Of a stretch of 64,000 nucleotides of DNA, positions 55,756 to 64,000 are shown piece by piece (positions within the stretch are counted from its first letter, which is position 1; each line of letters starts with the position of its first letter). A model generated the notes under the pieces. The model had not been told where the DNA came from, did not search any database, and saw nothing but the letters and a program-made list of their open reading frames with translations. A program made the translations under genes and the position numbers. This DNA comes from Cydia pomonella (Eukaryota; Arthropoda; Insecta; Lepidoptera; Tortricidae), in contig NC_084704.1 in the NCBI RefSeq assembly GCF_033807575.1, forward strand, positions 35,565,968 to 35,629,967. Reading direction: 5' to 3'.

Positions 55756-56011
55756 GATGTTGATTAAAACATGGTTAAACGCGTTTCAAGATTAGTTTTT
55801 CATTAACTGTACACTTCCACGATAGTTCACTGCATAATAAGCTATCAATATTACACTTTAAACTACATGAATGAGCAAAACACAAAAAAATATTCTCGAG
55901 ACGTCTTCGCCATCTTGAATCTCAACGACAACCCAACGTTTATTTCGTTTACTGAATAAAACTTGATTGACATTGACGTAAGCCACAAAGCATTTTTTTT
56001 TAATTTTTTTC

Positions 56012-56311
56012 ATGGCCTGGTACAAGGCATATTATAGTATACCACAGATTTGCCACATGTGTGCGCCCGTGAGGGACAGAACATTTACACTGCGACGAAA
56101 TCAAAAACAATATTTAAAAACAACTAAAGTATTTCGGTTGGATTCATTGTGCTTTGGTGTGGACATCTTTCTACCGTTTTGTTGTGCTACTAAGGCCTTT
56201 TTGGTAGTAGGCAAAAATGACAAGAGACGAGCTTTGACAAACAATAATAGCGCTTTCTCTGCTACTCCTACTGTAAGTTCAATAAGACCATCTCCCTTGT
56301 CGCCTCAATAG
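56012..56311 (+). CDS. candidate 99-residue ORF upstream of PACRG, unidentified
   Basis: ATG 56012 to TAG 56309-56311. It contains CHMCAPVRDRTFTLRRNQKQ, a Cys/Phe-rich middle (FLPFCCATKAFLVVGKNDKR) and a Ser/Pro-rich end (ATPTVSSIRPSPLSP). Base composition is nearer to coding than the flanks and a pyrimidine-rich stretch precedes it (55989-56010), so it may be a terminal exon of a gene to the left. No family recognised and no partner exon found. It lies ~630 bp before the PACRG start, on the same strand. Confidence 0.2.
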   Translation: MAWYKAYYSIPQICHMCAPVRDRTFTLRRNQKQYLKTTKVFRLDSLCFGVDIFLPFCCATKAFLVVGKNDKRRALTNNNSAFSATPTVSSIRPSPLSPQ

Positions 56312-56699
56312 TATTTTTCCTCTGAAACAATCATATTGTTTTAGTAGTAAGCCTCCTTGGAGATGTCTCCAAGATAACAGCCGGTTATCGTCCGGAGCGT
56401 TTCGTGGCATCTTTCATATAAGATTCTCAAATCTACCACACTTGCTTTTCATTATGCTGCTACTGTACGTGCATTTACTTACTTTCTTCTTACCAAGTCA
56501 CATAATGTGATGTGTTACTTATTCAAGTAAACTATCAACTTAATAACTAATAGAGGCTTCTGGCAACAGGGCTGGCCACTATTGGGCACCTTTGGGCAAA
56601 TTTTTTATCCATAAGTTTTTGTAGGTACTTAGTAAATTTTATTGTTTGTTTATTTTTTGTTGTTAATGAATAAACATATATTAAAAAAAAAAAAAACAT

Positions 56700-56937
56700 T
56701 TATAACCGCTCGCAGCCGCCTATTCAACCTCCCCGTACGCTCCCAACATTCGCTCGCACACCGCCCGCGTCGCTACCGGCGTTCAATCGATACGGTCGCC
56801 TAGCAACGATCACCTTCCAAAACAAACAATCAGAGGCCCGGCCGAGAGCAAATTTACTTTCTTATTTTATTACTTGTGTAAACATTTTAGATCGATATTA
56901 TTGGATTTGCTGTATCATGTTCTTGTAGACAGACAAC
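56700..56937 (+). promoter_or_regulatory. PACRG putative promoter and 5' UTR
   Basis: A GC- and CpG-rich patch (56705-56850) holding the X-box is followed by an AT-rich leader running to the ATG at 56938. Immediately upstream (56680-56695) is an A14 run that looks like an old retrotransposon or polyadenylated-copy tail. No clear TATA box or TCAGT initiator was found, so the exact start of transcription is unknown. No divergent gene is recognisable on the - strand. Confidence 0.5.
56795..56807 (+). promoter_or_regulatory. X-box (RFX transcription factor site) upstream of PACRG
   Basis: GTCGCC-T-AGCAAC matches the RFX consensus GTNRCC(N0-3)RGYAAC at every fixed position. It ends 130 bp before the PACRG ATG, in a short GC-rich island (about 56705-56850) within AT-rich DNA. 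RFX X-boxes lie close upstream of ciliary genes from worms to mammals, so position and function agree. Confidence 0.8.
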
Positions 56938-57047
56938 ATGGTGTTGATGCCCGTTTGTGTGCCCGAGAATTGCGGGAAGGATTTCCGACATTCGTTGAAG
57001 AAGCCGAGCCCTAACTATCCCTATGGGGCCAAAACGAGGAAACCGAG
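56938..57047 (+). CDS. PACRG: PACRG exon 1 (start codon exon)
   Basis: ATG at 56938 opens 36 codons plus two bases and ends at a GTATTT donor (57048). The encoded N-terminus is rich in Cys, Lys and Pro and is not conserved in the family, so the exon is supported by phase (2, completing an Arg codon with the first base of exon 2), by the GC-rich X-box promoter just upstream and by being the nearest in-frame ATG. A second ATG at codon 4 (56947) is an alternative start. Confidence 0.85.
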
Positions 57048-60000
57048 GTATTTATGCAATATAAACGTATTTTGTAGAAATTTTGGAAAAAATCGATCTA
57101 TTATTTTAATATTTTGATTTGTGTTGTTGTATTTGGAATTCGTTTTTCTAAGATTACCGTATATTTGAAAATTTACGAATACCGCCGTGACAGGGTAGGA
57201 TAGAGGTCTAGGGTGCGTAAGAAAAAGAAGCGGTTCGATTCCGGCCTCGGTCACTTTTTCTTTAGTAAATGACATTAATTTTATTTAAGTAAGCTGCTAA
57301 TGCGAGTAATAAGTTTAGTAAAATAAAAAGCAACTTAATACTAAATAGCTATATCCAAGAATAAAATAGCGGCCAAGTGCGAGTTGGACTCGCCCATGAA
57401 GGGTTCCGTACCATTTATGACGTATTAAGAAAAAACTACTTACTAGATCTCGTTCAAACCAATTTTCGGAGGAAGTTTGCATATATCATATATTTTTTTT
57501 AGATTTTTCATTCTGTTATTTTAGAAGTTACAGGGGGGGGGGGTGACACACATTTTACCACTTTGGAAGTGTCTCTCGCGCAAACTATTCAGTTTAGGAA
57601 CCTCAATATCATTTTTAAAGACCTATCCATAGATACCCCACACGTATGAGTTTGATGAAAAAAGAGTTTCAGTTCGAAGTATGGGGAACCCCCAAAATTT
57701 ATTGTTTTTTTTTTCTATTTTTGTGTAAAACTCTTAATGCGGTTCATAGAATACATCTACTTACCAATTTTGAACAGTATAGCTCTTATAGTTTCGGAAA
57801 AAAGTGGCTGTGACATAAACGGACAGACAGACGGACATGACGAATCTATAAGGGTTCCGTTTTTTGCCATTTGGCTACGGAACCCTAAAAACTGATTTTT
57901 TGTAGCGAATAATGACTCTTTTAGTCGTCAAACGTTTTTCCTACATCTCGGCTGAACTTATTATTACTATGTTGTTTATTTTAATGCATGTAAAGCGAGG
58001 TCTATACTAGCAAGAACTTGCATGGAATTTTCATTACATTGCGGTATCTGATCAAACTTTTGGATGCAGTTTTTCTTAGTAGTTGGTAATGTAATGTATT
58101 TTGCATGCATTTTTTTTGTATATGTACATAATTACAATATTTTTCATCTATGTGTATTTCGTTCATCTATGATGGTTATCAAACCTTACATATCAACAGG
58201 CTCGTCCCAGCCTTCACCATACAAGCCATGCAAAAGAACACCCGCGTGATTCCGCCGAAGAAGTGCGGAGTCTTCGACCCAAAGCCGATCAAGCCGTCCA
58301 TGTTCAGGAAGTGCTATGCTCGAGGGGAGTTCCCGGTCACCATTGAATTTACGAACTGTGGGAAACGGCTCAGTTGGAAGGTGAGTGGGACATTATTATG
58401 CACTGTACAGTGTTTTTTTTTTTATTATTAAAAACTAATCGGCGATTGGCTCTAGTCACACCTAATGGAAAGTGAAGAGAGGGCCTAAGATGGAGCTCAC
58501 CGGTTCAGTAGTAGCCTATTCACTCTTGATGTAAGAAACCGTGGTCATATTTATCAGGGAATACAGATGGCGGGAGCGCATTCCATTCTTTAGCCGTCCG
58601 TATCAAAAAAGAGGAGGCAAACCGTTTGGTGCGAACAAATGGAACATTTACCACGAACGGGTGCATTCGCTCCCCACGCCTGGATGTCCGTTTATGGAAA
58701 GGAGAAGGTGGGATAAGGTCGTGCAGTTCTTGTGCGCACTCCCTAAAATGTATCCGATAAAACACCCATAAGCTAGTGACTGGACGGCGATGCACTAGGC
58801 TCTGTAACTTTGACCTGATAGATCAGTCATCGCCAAAGAGCTATGAGCCCAGCGCTCTATCGAGTCCAGGGCTGCCAGCTGATATTTAGCGGAACCGTTC
58901 CATAGGTGGCATCAGTATTCCATGCACGAGCGGACCTGTGCTTGGTATACGGAGAGAAGCTGTTTCGGCGTGAAATACCGCTTCACCTTAAATAGGACAC
59001 CAAGTTTTTGGCAGCAATATTTAATAAATAAATATTAAATACAATAAATAAGGACATCATTACAAAAATTGACTAAGTCCCACAGTAAGCTCAATAAGGC
59101 TTGTGTTGAGGATACTTAGACAATATATATAATATATAAATATTTATAAATACTTAAATACATAGAAAACACCCATGACTCAGGAACAAATAATAGGATT
59201 GATAGGATTTAATGTTAGCATATTTTATCAGTTAATCAACATTATGAAACATTTTGTTATGAATCTAAAGTAGCAAAGCATTAAATAGCAAAATACACCC
59301 AATATATATAATACAATACAATACAAATAATCTTTATTGCACACCTCAATACAGAAACAATACAAATAATACAACACATAAAGAAGAGGTAAACAACAAG
59401 CAATATTTGAGGTATCTTTGCTTTAAATTATGACCAAAGTACCAATTTAAAATTCATTTTCGTTTACCTTTACATTCGTATACCATTGGTCCCATTGTCC
59501 CAAACACTGCGAAAAATAGTTTAAATGATTTGGTGTTTTTTTTTGTTGATTATGTCAAGTTAAAACTTTTCTCGTCAGATCTCTTTGAATAGGTATATAA
59601 TTAGCTATCTAATATTAAAACTATAGAATAGAATAGATTATATTTGTATTAATTGCATCTTCTTCTTCTTCCTCCTGCCCTTATCCCATGTTACGTGGGG
59701 TCGGCACAACATGTTCTTCTCTTCCATTCTCCTCTATCTTTCGTCACCTCCGCACTCACTCCTTTCTTTCTCATATCCTCTTTCACACAATCCATCCATC
59801 GTTTTTTGGGTCTACCGTCCGCTCTCCGTCCATCAACATTCATTCCTAACATTCTTTTTCCTATATGGCATTCATCCCTCCTCATTAAATGCCCATACCA
59901 CGCTAACCTACCACTCCTTAACTTGTATTAATTACATCGTGATATTAAAAAAAATCCTATGGTATGGAGAGTAACGATATACAACTGTCAATAAATAAAA

Positions 60001-63000
60001 ATAAGATATGTTTTCGTGATTGTTTACTATCATGTTCACTTTAACTTTTTAAGGTTTTGGTTAAATTACTGTTCTTGTAAATATAGTCTAGTTTTAGTGT
60101 GATTCTTTTCCAAGGCATTTGGCCTTTATTATATCGTGTAAAAAGTTTACAAAAATATTTATTTTCATTTATTACTAAACTACAATTTTGCGTTAGCTCC
60201 CTCTTAAATCAACAGAGTTGTCTTAAAAAGTACAATTTTGTCATTAAATCAACAGAGTTGTATTAAAAAGTACAATTTTGTCATAGTTTGTCACAAATAA
60301 TCCTAAAATCAAAAAATATTCCTAAGTTATTTTTCTTGCCACCATACAGGTTCCGATTGAAAAGCTGGACTTCCACCACTACCTCCCGATGTTCTTCGAC
60401 GGTCTCGCTGAGGGGGATTACCCGTTCAGCTTCATCGTGGAGAACGGGATCAACGACCTGGTCTCCAAGGGTTCCTACAAGATCCTGCCTGTGGTGCCGC
60501 AGCTCATCATACCTATTAAAAGTGAGTGTCTGTTCATAAGAGAGAGAGGGGGGGGAGGGGGAAGAGATCAAAGCCCTGATGTCCAAGGGCCGCTACAGTA
60601 CAAGGTCAATGATCAGATCAAAAGCAGTAATCTTCAGCAATTTGGATGTAGAGATAAAAGAGTTTTAAACCAAGTAGAAGGGCATTCATTTTGAAATTGA
60701 TTTTCCCCAACTTTATCCACTGGGCTGTCCAAACATGAAAATTAAGCCATAAATGGCGATAGTAATCGTATATCTTCGTGTGTAAATTAGAGGTAAGGTT
60801 CTTAGAGCATTTAACCAACCGGAATCGCCTTTAAGAGCTTAACCCTACGTCACGTACAAATAGCTATGCATTGGACGTGCCCCTCCCCCGCAAAAATCGA
60901 CAGACTGTTTTATACAGAAAATTTCACACAAGGCTTCTCCAGTTGATTTAATGCTCTAAGTCAAGGTTACTAAAATACTAGGAAAAATAATATTCTTAGA
61001 GGTATAAGTAATCAAAACCATGTTTTGTAAAAACCATTTAATTATAATGTTGTAGTGCTTTACTAAACCTCTAAAGTTAAACGTTGAAAAAATCTCCAGC
61101 TGTCTCAGACTGAAATGAATACTCCGTAAATTAAATCTCTAAGTAGGATATCCAGTTTCACGAGCAATGTTAAAAACAACTTGATCGAAGCAACAAAATA
61201 CCGATCAACTGAATTCGTAAATTTTCTACTTGGGGAGCACTTAACCAACATAATTAGACCCCTGCTTTTAACATCAAGTAATAGTATGCCAACCTGCCGA
61301 CCCATACTAAACTTTTATTTTTAAGCAAGCTAAAATCTATGCAAGCGATATAAATGTATGGTACGCCATTATTAAAATCGCCAAAAACTGAATCGACAAA
61401 AAAAACCGGACAAGTGCGAGTCGGACTCGCCCACCGAGGGTTCCATCATTTACATTTCCATTTTTTTTCATATTTATTGTTATAGCGGCCACAGAAATAC
61501 ATCATCTGTGAAAATTTCAACTGTTCATGAGATACAGCCTGGTGACAGACGAACAGACGGACGGATGGACAGCGGAGTCTTAGTAAAAGGGTCCCGTTTA
61601 CCCTTTGGGTAAGGAACCCTAAAAACTAATCATCGAACCTGCTCAATTGATTGCTTACAAAATTTTACGAGAATTGGTTGAGAACTGCGACTGTGAACAT
61701 CCAGACAGGAAAGCATTTTTGCCTAAGCTGAAACGAAGACTTTCGCTAACGCTCGGTCAAATATGAAAAATATTGTATATATAGACTGGTTGTCCCAGGG
61801 TAGCCATAGATTGTTTCGTGAATAACTCAGCCGTCAGCGAAGGTACGAGAGCCTGCGTAATTTCCATCCTACCCCCGTTTTACGAGTATAGTATCGGGTT
61901 ACAGATTAAAAACAAAGTGGGTGAAGAGTGAGCGCAATGGATACACAATAAGCCTGGTTTTCTTTGTTTTCGTTTTGATGAGCATTGTTTAGGTAATATT
62001 CTGTGGCTCTAGTAAAAAGAAGTACAGTCAGTATCAATAGTAGCAGATGATACAACGCTGCAAAAGTATCTGCCATCCTGGAATTGATTTGCAAATAGAG
62101 ATATGGATAGTGTCAATCACGAAGACGCGGGCCTTGACCCGTAATTTCATGTTATTTTAAAGGTTAGACTTGACAAATCGGTGCGTTATCGTGGATGACA
62201 CGAACTATACAATGTGTCCCTAGCCATTGGACAAAGCCGAAATGTACATATGCATTAGGGTATTTAGAACCATTGTACAAAGTATCATAACAGCCGGTGT
62301 AGCGGTTTCGAAGAAATTAACAAATTACCATTTGTTACTTTGGAGCAGCCTGTATGTGTTAGTAGCTCCTAAGATAATATCCTCAAAGAATAATATGGAA
62401 CCTTCTTCGACCTGTTTATCTTTTTTATTTATGACAGCTTAAGCTTCTGACTTTTGAAAAATGTCATCATTATCAAGTATTTGGAACAAATTGTCAAAAA
62501 CACTGCCAAAGATTAACACTGTGTTTCTTTTTGTTGTCGATTATTGCAAATAACTTTTGTTCGAAAAAAATATTTTTTTATCTTTTGTTCTAATTAAAAA
62601 AATATTAACGTCAGTGCATTCCTGAGAAGTCACCCTACGTGGGATTTCAGGGTTTGTCCATTGGCTAAGGTCACCCTGTATATCTCTACAGTTCTAAAGG
62701 ATCTGTCACAGTATTATTGTTCTACATACAGACATACATTTTTGTTAATTTATTTTGATACTGACTGTACAGGTCTCGCGAAATATAATGTTTTACCTGA
62801 ACTGCTCAAGCTTCTACCGTTATTCATTCAGCCACGTCATAACATATATTAATATATTATATTTTGACTTTTAACTGGGAAATTGTTGAAATAATTAGGT
62901 TAAGGGAAATGAGGTTACACGAGTATTTATCATAATATGCGTATAAGAGATTTGATAGCTTCTGGAGAGCAACACTAAAATGGCTGGCTTTAGAGCAAAA

Positions 63001-63514
63001 TTTTATGGCAACTGATTTTATAACTAGGTGATAAGTAATAACTATAAAAATATCAAAATAGGCATAGCCAATATGATGAAAGTATCAAAACTAAACCTAT
63101 GAACATGCTCAGCTGTTTACCAGAAGGGCTACTTTAGGCTTCGGCTCTGTGCACGCCCCCCAAATACCCGAAACACCAGTGTTCCACGATGGAAAGACAT
63201 ATGACTAATACTTCCATTGCCATTGCATTTAAACCAGTGTCTTCAGCTTTAGCAGTCTCAGCTCCTTTGTCATATATTTTTAGTTTTTGGCATGTCCTTT
63301 CGGTTGATTACTGTTATTATTTTATTTTTAACTTCCACGATCTAAATGTAGCTTTTATTTTCAGACGCCTTGTCTACCAAGAGGCCAAACGTGATATGTC
63401 ACACGCTGAAATGTATCCAGATGATCATCACCGGATCAGACAGAGTGGGCGAGGCGTTCGTGCCATATTACAGACAGATACTGCCTATACTGAACCTGTT
63501 TAAGGACAAAAACT
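56938..63514 (+). CDS. PACRG: PACRG, parkin co-regulated gene protein (four exons visible, 3' end outside window)
   Basis: Joining 56938-57047, 58200-58380, 60350-60521 and 63365-63514 gives an uninterrupted frame of 204 codons plus one base; every intron starts GT and ends AG, and intron phases are 2, 0, 1 and 1. The protein matches the PACRG family along the conserved core: LVPAFTIQAM, KPSMFRKCYARGEFPV, SWKVPIEKLDFHHYLPMFFD, KILPVVPQLIIPIKNAL and VPYYRQILPILNLFK. PACRG is a helical-repeat protein that, with CFAP20, builds the inner junction between A- and B-tubules of cilia and sperm flagella. In insects this implies sperm tails and chordotonal sensory cilia. Residues 1-36 are family-variable. 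Vertebrate forms are about 257-296 residues, so roughly 50 C-terminal residues should lie in at least one further exon to the right. Introns are loaded with repeats. Confidence 0.96.
57048..58199 (+). other. PACRG intron 1
   Basis: GT..AG intron, 1152 bp, phase 2. It contains a SINE-like patch near 57185-57260 with a B-box-like GGTTCGATTCC and a long copy of repeat family A (57367-57894). The remainder is AT-rich with nothing recognised. Confidence 0.85.
57367..57894 (+). repeat. repeat family A, near full-length copy, in PACRG intron 1
   Basis: It begins GCGGCCAAGTGCGAGTTGGA with GGGTTCCGTACC and ends GGGTTCCGTTTTTTGCC / GGCTACGGAACCC. The 9617-10095 copy has the same order in reverse. Ends are complementary around GGTTCCGT / ACGGAACC. 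It includes the GGACAGACAGACGGACATG tract. No coding capacity; a non-autonomous dispersed repeat common in Lepidoptera (from memory). Confidence 0.75.
58200..58380 (+). CDS. PACRG: PACRG exon 2
   Basis: Acceptor ATATCAACAG at 58190-58199; donor AAG|GTGAGT at 58380/58381. It encodes residues 37-97, beginning LVPAFTIQAMQKNTRV and ending CGKRLSWK, the first block conserved in all PACRG proteins. Trp96, in the segment that precedes the family IEKLD motif, is retained. Confidence 0.95.
58445..58990 (-). mobile_element. non-LTR retrotransposon (jockey/CR1-like) 3' end, degraded, in PACRG intron 2
   Basis: The - strand reads the end of a reverse-transcriptase ORF typical of insect LINEs: 58520-58795 contains YRIHFRECAQELHDLIPPSPF, FVVNVPFVRTKRFASSFLIR and TAKEWNALPPSVFPDKYD. 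Upstream on the same strand (58800-58990) are further family-like pieces such as FTPKQ and MEYW-like stretches, broken by frameshifts and stops. It is a 5'-truncated, inactive copy opposite to PACRG transcription. Assignment rests on the TA-WNALP-SVFP signature, widely seen in LINE C-termini. Confidence 0.75.
59020..59190 (-). repeat. SINE family 1, 3' part, - orientation
   Basis: The segment contains the diagnostic GACTAAGTCCCACAGTAAGC and AAGGCTTGTGTTGAGG blocks and the ATATATAAATATTTATAAAT spacer of the SINE seen in full at 50515-50785. The tRNA-derived head is missing here: homology stops at CATGACTCAGGAACAAAT. Confidence 0.75.
59310..59400 (-). mobile_element. LINE 3' tail (AATAAAG-type), - orientation
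   Basis: ATACAATACAATACAAATAA followed by TCTTTATTGCACACCTC is the reverse complement of a GTGTGCAATAAAGA-type LINE end with a simple A-rich tail. The same kind of end is seen at 18357-18530 and 22470-22500. Confidence 0.45.
59665..59930 (-). mobile_element. non-LTR retrotransposon (RTE-like) ORF C-terminus fragment
   Basis: The - strand encodes RLAWYGHLMRRDECHIGKRM, then GRPKKRWMDCVKEDMRKKGV and DRGEWKRRTCCADPT before the stop near 59691. The WxGHxMRR ... GRPKxRWxDCVKxDM ... DRxxWxxxTxxADPT order is the standard C-terminal tail of RTE-type LINE polymerases. Only this tail is present, so it is 5'-truncated. Confidence 0.75.
60205..60284. repeat. 40-bp tandem duplication in PACRG intron 2
   Basis: Two copies (60205-60244, 60245-60284) of a unit starting TAAATCAACAGAGTTGT and ending ACAATTTTGTCAT differ by one or two bases. 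They lie 65 bp before the exon 3 acceptor. Confidence 0.85.
60350..60521 (+). CDS. PACRG: PACRG exon 3
   Basis: Acceptor CACCATACAG at 60340-60349; donor AAA A|GTGAGT at 60521/60522 (phase 1). It encodes residues 98-154 plus one base, containing IEKLDFHHYLPMFFDGL and KILPVVPQLIIPIK, the most strongly conserved part of PACRG. The exon is clearly more GC-rich than the flanking introns. Confidence 0.97.
61398..61625 (+). repeat. repeat family A, short form, PACRG intron 3
   Basis: Starts AAACCGGACAAGTGCGAGTC, contains ATGAGATACAGCCTGGTGAC and a GACGGACGGATGGAC tract, and ends CCCTTTGGGTAAGGAACCC. It is the same short subtype as 22511-22800. Confidence 0.75.
61655..61765 (+). repeat. repeat with GAGAATTGGTTGAGAACTGC motif
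   Basis: The stretch shares GAGAATTGGTTGAGAA, GAACATCCAGACAG, TTTTTGCC and CGCTCGGTCAA with 14905-15050. In both places it looks like the distal part of a family-A-like dispersed repeat. Confidence 0.5.
62025..62098 (+). mobile_element. TACAGTCAG-type MITE fragment
   Basis: Begins TACAGTCAGTATCAATAGTA and aligns with the left end of the elements at 30194 and 34620. The right terminus is missing. Confidence 0.5.
62209..62681. mobile_element. DNA-transposon-derived element with GTCC..CCATTGGACAAA ends, copy 2
   Basis: Left end TGTGTCCCTAGCCATTGGAC and right end TTGTCCATTGGCTAAGGTCA form ~25-bp imperfect terminal inverted repeats. Internal sequence matches 6799-7379 closely over most of its length, but a ~100-bp AT-rich section of that copy is absent. 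No transposase frame is visible. Confidence 0.75.
63365..63514 (+). CDS. PACRG: PACRG exon 4 (last exon in window)
   Basis: Acceptor TTTTATTTTCAG ends at 63364; donor AACT|GTAAGT at 63514/63515 (phase 1). It encodes residues 155-204 including NALSTKRPNVICHTLKC and FVPYYRQILPILNLFKDKN. The family continues for roughly 50 residues after this motif, so the gene is cut by the window edge and not truncated biologically. Confidence 0.96.
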
Positions 63515-63636
63515 GTAAGTAGATTCACCTATAACCTGACATTCCAACAATAGGCTTAAATGTGTTAAAAATGTATAATATAAACTTGAGAAGTTAAATC
63601 TCTGAAACATTATCTATCGGCCAGGATTATATTGTA

Positions 63637-63759
63637 CAGTCAGCGTCAAATACTTTGTAGCAACCAAAGTAGCCAAATAGTTCGGTACACCATATATTTA
63701 GTATGGTGTACCGAACTATTTGGCCACTTTGACTGCTAAAAAGTATTTGACGCTGACTG
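63637..63759. mobile_element. 123-bp hairpin MITE, TA target duplication
   Basis: CAGTCAGCGTCAAATACTTT at the left and its complement AAGTATTTGACGCTGACTG at the right; almost the whole element is one ~58-bp-arm hairpin with a TTAG-like loop. It is flanked by TA on both sides (63635-63636, 63760-63761), which suggests mariner-type mobilisation. It lies in the intron after PACRG exon 4. An almost identical copy is at 46090-46212. Confidence 0.85.
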
Positions 63760-64000
63760 TAGTATCGGATAAAATGACGGACAGATTATATATTCAAAAG
63801 TATAGGGCACAGCAGATCATTAAAAAAAATGGACCACGGGACTTGAATAATCAGTGAACATACATAAGTAGGCACAACCAAATACAGAACCTTCACCGTC
63901 TTAAAATTGAAGTCGCTTAATAATAATATGCTCATCGCCAGATCAGCGCTACTGGAGAAAGCCGAAAAGCCCAAAATACCTTTCGTACAACAAATAATTT

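Larger units (their letters stand above)
58381..60349 (+). other. PACRG intron 2
   Basis: GT..AG intron, 1969 bp, phase 0. It is largely made of - strand retroelement debris: a LINE 3' end, a SINE tail, another LINE tail and an RTE-like fragment, followed by a 40-bp tandem duplication just before the acceptor. Confidence 0.9.
60522..63364 (+). other. PACRG intron 3
   Basis: GT..AG intron, 2843 bp, phase 1. It holds a G-rich run right after the donor (60545-60562), repeat family A (61398-61625), a TACAGTCAG-type MITE fragment (62025-62098) and a 470-bp inverted-terminus element (62209-62681). Stretches 60600-61390 and 62690-63360 are AT-rich with nothing recognised. Confidence 0.9.

Noticed and set aside
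58520..58795. Additional host gene on the - strand inside PACRG intron 2
   Set aside because: The sequence is the C-terminus of a LINE polymerase and continues upstream only with frameshifts.

Overview
The window looks like AT-rich nuclear DNA from a moth or butterfly (Lepidoptera). No bacterial-style genes are present. Coding sequence is split by GT/AG introns, and most of the DNA is recognisable insect repeat debris: tRNA-derived SINEs, 3' ends of several non-LTR (LINE) families, one BEL/Pao reverse transcriptase fragment and many short inverted-repeat elements (MITEs). The Lepidoptera assignment rests on my memory of these repeat families and not on a database search.

Only one gene can be named with confidence. 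The + strand from 56938 to beyond the right end encodes PACRG (parkin co-regulated gene product), a protein of the inner junction of ciliary and flagellar doublet microtubules. Four exons are visible (56938-57047, 58200-58380, 60350-60521, 63365-63514). They join in frame into 204 codons plus one base, and the last ~50 residues lie outside the window. A perfect match to the RFX-factor X-box, GTCGCC-T-AGCAAC, sits 130 bp upstream of the start codon, as expected for a ciliary gene. No parkin gene was seen on the opposite strand upstream.

The left ~56 kb is gene-poor. From 1 to 11 kb it holds MITEs, a large foldback made of two head-to-head LINE-like 3' ends (3950-4746) and a palindrome with an exact 79-bp tandem duplication (4994-5210). 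Around 10.9-11.9 kb a LINE C-terminus, a BEL/Pao RT fragment and a reversed LINE end lie next to each other. From 13 to 36 kb there are LINE tails, SINEs and MITEs, including a nested MITE pair with a clean 8-bp target duplication. From 36 to 56 kb there is a complete tRNA-Ala-like SINE with a 19-bp target duplication (39602-39933), a 22-bp tandem array, more hairpin MITEs and a few weak candidate exons (43231-43415, 55328-55543, 56012-56311).

The PACRG introns carry the same repeat families: a 5'-truncated LINE, a SINE, an RTE-like fragment and several MITEs. Boundaries of repeats are approximate (often +/-10-30 bp) unless a target duplication fixes them. Family assignments of MITEs are inferred from terminal repeats and target-site size only.
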